Source of the DNA: Candidatus Bipolaricaulota bacterium
Lineage (GTDB): Bacteria; Bipolaricaulota; Bipolaricaulia; Bipolaricaulales; Bipolaricaulaceae
DNA: 15,471 bases
NCBI GenBank assembly: GCA_014360945.1
Contig: JACIWM010000024.1
Span: forward strand, 1 to 15,471
Direction: 5' to 3'
Of the stretch, positions 14,304-15,471 are shown piece after piece. Position numbers and translations under genes: made by a program. How positions within the stretch are numbered: position 1 is the first letter of the stretch; every line of letters begins with the position of its first letter. Under the pieces are notes generated by a model, which made no database searches, was not told the DNA's origin, and worked only from the letters and a program-made list of their open reading frames with translations.

Positions 14304-14306
14304 AAA

Positions 14307-14654
14307 ATGCGGGAGCTCGGGAGGCACCTGGTGGCGGAGCTGTGGGGTTGCCAAGAGAACCTGAACAATCCGGAGGAGATCCGGAAGGCCCTGGTGGAGG
14401 CGGTCCGCCGTGCCGGCGCCACCCTCATCGACGTCCACGTCCACACCTTCAACCCCCATGGGGTGTCCGGAGTGGCCGTCATCGCCGAGTCCCATATCTC
14501 CTTGCACACCTGGCCCGAGCACGGCTACGTGGCCCTGGATGTGTTCACGTGCGGCGAGAAGGTTGTGCCCGAGGCGGCCGTTGCCGTCTTCCGCGATCTT
14601 TTCCGCCCCCAGCGCACCCACCTCATCGAGATAAAACGGGGACTCCAGCTATGA
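14307..14654 (+). CDS. speD: S-adenosylmethionine decarboxylase proenzyme (short bacterial/archaeal type)
   Basis: Pyruvoyl-dependent enzyme that makes decarboxylated SAM, the aminopropyl donor for SpeE and BpsA. The 115-residue proenzyme is of the short class found in thermophiles such as Thermotoga. Self-cleavage is expected between E61 and S62 in AESHISLHTWPE, S62 becoming the pyruvoyl group. The catalytic histidine and cysteine of the family are visible in SLHTWPE and FTCGEK. Translation is fixed by a perfect 11-base Shine-Dalgarno. The stop overlaps the speE start (ATGA), so the two proteins are translationally coupled. Control probably acts through the terminator-bearing leader upstream. 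This is the second pyruvoyl decarboxylase in the cluster; neither it nor the arginine enzyme needs PLP. Confidence 0.97.
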   Translation: MRELGRHLVAELWGCQENLNNPEEIRKALVEAVRRAGATLIDVHVHTFNPHGVSGVAVIAESHISLHTWPEHGYVALDVFTCGEKVVPEAAVAVFRDLFRPQRTHLIEIKRGLQL

Positions 14655-15471
14655 CCGGCGGAAGACGACCGGGAGAGGACTGGTTATGTGAGGAACAGGC
14701 GCCGGGCGCGTGGTTCTGCCTCGGCGTCAAAAGGTGGCTCGTCCGCCGGAGAACGCCGTACCAGGACCTGGACTTAGCGGAGACCGTGACAAACGGTCTC
14801 GTCCTGGCCCTGGACGGAAAGTTCATGCTCTCCGAGCGCGACGAGTTTTTTTATCACGAGATGCTGGTGCATCCCGCGCTCCTTTGCCATCCCGCGCCGG
14901 AAAAGGTTTTGGTGGTGGGCGGAGGGGACGGAGGGGCCCTGCGGGAAGTTTTGCGCCACCCCGTGAAATCCGCGGTGCTCGTGGAAATCGACCAAGAAGT
15001 GGTGGAGGTGGCCAGGGAATGGCTGGGCTCCGTGCACCAGGGCGCGTTCACCGACCCCCGCACGACGATCGTGGTCTCCCCGGGCGAGGAATTTCTTCCT
15101 AAGCACAAGGCGGAGTTCGATGTGATCATCGTGGATTCCACCGATCCCATCGGGCCGGGAAAGGCCCTGTTTCAGGCCTCTTTCTTTGAGGCGTGCCGAA
15201 AGGCTCTACGGGAAGAAGGAATCCTGGCGTTACAGACAGGAAGCCCCTGGCTTTGGCCGGAGGAGATCTCCTCGGCGGTGAAGGCCCTGCGAGAACTATT
15301 TCCGGTGGTCGTCCCTTATCTGGGATTCATGCCCCTTTACCCCTCTGGTATGTGGAGCTATGTCCTTGCCGGAACTTTTCCCGTTCCGGAGCTAGGGGAG
15401 CTGGAGCGCCGTTTTTCCGAGCGCGGGCTTTCCACCCGGTACTTCACGCCCGCCGTATTTCAGGCGGCCCG
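14651..15471 (+). CDS. speE: Spermidine synthase-type aminopropyltransferase, 3'-truncated by window edge
   Basis: Transfers the aminopropyl group of decarboxylated SAM to putrescine or, in Thermus-like routes, to agmatine. The frame is open to the window end: 273 codons are present of an expected 285-310. Seen: the N-terminal beta domain (about 1-70), DEFFYHEMLVH, the SAM-binding GGGDGG (90-95), EID about 20 residues later, and the catalytic aspartate D162 in VDSTDPIGP. One oddity: the conserved acidic-Gly pair that precedes the FL strand reads P144-G145 (SPGEEFL), so the residue that often touches the adenine is Pro. ATG 14651 overlaps the speD stop by 4 bases. An agmatine-using role would suit the neighbouring arginine decarboxylase, but needs a ureohydrolase that is not in view. 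Confidence 0.95.
   Translation, partial: MTGGRRPGEDWLCEEQAPGAWFCLGVKRWLVRRRTPYQDLDLAETVTNGLVLALDGKFMLSERDEFFYHEMLVHPALLCHPAPEKVLVVGGGDGGALREVLRHPVKSAVLVEIDQEVVEVAREWLGSVHQGAFTDPRTTIVVSPGEEFLPKHKAEFDVIIVDSTDPIGPGKALFQASFFEACRKALREEGILALQTGSPWLWPEEISSAVKALRELFPVVVPYLGFMPLYPSGMWSYVLAGTFPVPELGELERRFSERGLSTRYFTPAVFQAA

Larger units (their letters stand above)
14212..14306 (+). promoter_or_regulatory. speD: Candidate speD attenuator / structured leader RNA
   Basis: Three short pairings compete in this leader. Stem 1 pairs ACCCGA (14215-14220) with TCGGGT (14228-14233) around a GATTTTT loop. An alternative pairs CGGGT (14229-14233) with ACCCG (14240-14244) around GGTCAG. The third is a terminator hairpin starting at 14241. 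Stem 1 leaves the terminator free; the alternative takes the 5' strand of stem 1 out of use and holds the first bases of the terminator stem. That is the layout of a transcription attenuator controlling speD and speE. It does not match any riboswitch class I can recognise. The ligand, if any, is unknown; polyamines or SAM would fit the genes controlled. Confidence 0.42.

Noticed and set aside
1..15471. CRISPR arrays, tRNA or rRNA genes, insertion sequences, phage or integrase genes
   Set aside because: No regularly spaced repeats, no cloverleaf-like segments in the few gaps, and no transposase or integrase motifs were seen on either strand.

Overview
The window is gene-dense bacterial DNA of roughly 60% G+C (estimated by eye). 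It holds 17 protein-coding genes with almost no spacer; the longest gap is about 130 bases, just before speD. The bacterial-type core genes (era, recO, pheS, fabF, an F-type ATP synthase epsilon subunit) place it in Bacteria. A branched-chain polyamine synthase and a pyruvoyl-type arginine decarboxylase point to a thermophile from a little-studied or deep-branching lineage. I cannot name the phylum from sequence alone; a Bipolaricaulota/Acetothermia-like lineage is only a guess.

Region A (1-8187, + strand) is one tightly packed run: the 3' part of a histidine ammonia-lyase gene, era, a COG3375-type GNAT acyltransferase, an N-succinylamino-acid racemase/OSBS-type enolase-superfamily enzyme, deoC, recO, a very short orphan ATP synthase epsilon subunit, fabF and a Gfo/Idh/MocA oxidoreductase. 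Genes overlap or sit 2-34 bases apart. The GNAT-racemase pair resembles the D-to-L amino acid conversion route that works through N-succinyl intermediates.

Region B (8184-9188, - strand) is a lone pheS with no pheT beside it. It converges on the oxidoreductase with overlapping stop codons and diverges from region C across a 60-base promoter region.

Region C (9249-15471, + strand) starts with a DUF362/2[4Fe-4S] protein and an M24 (Xaa-Pro) peptidase, then becomes a polyamine island: bpsA (branched-chain polyamine synthase), pyruvoyl-dependent arginine decarboxylase, a deoxyhypusine synthase-like enzyme, speD and speE (cut by the window edge). Together these could turn arginine into agmatine, make decarboxylated SAM, transfer aminopropyl groups, and build branched polyamines. 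The deoxyhypusine synthase-like enzyme adds an unassigned aminobutyl-transfer step.

Two regulatory patterns stand out. First, a -10-like hexamer (TATAAT, TACAAT, TAAAAT, TATACT, TATATT, TACACT) lies 8-9 bases before the start codon at six genes. That implies leaderless or nearly leaderless mRNAs, whereas several operon-internal genes carry Shine-Dalgarno sequences. Second, the speD leader holds three competing short stems ending in a strong intrinsic terminator upstream of an 11-base perfect Shine-Dalgarno: a candidate attenuator or riboswitch-like control of speDE.
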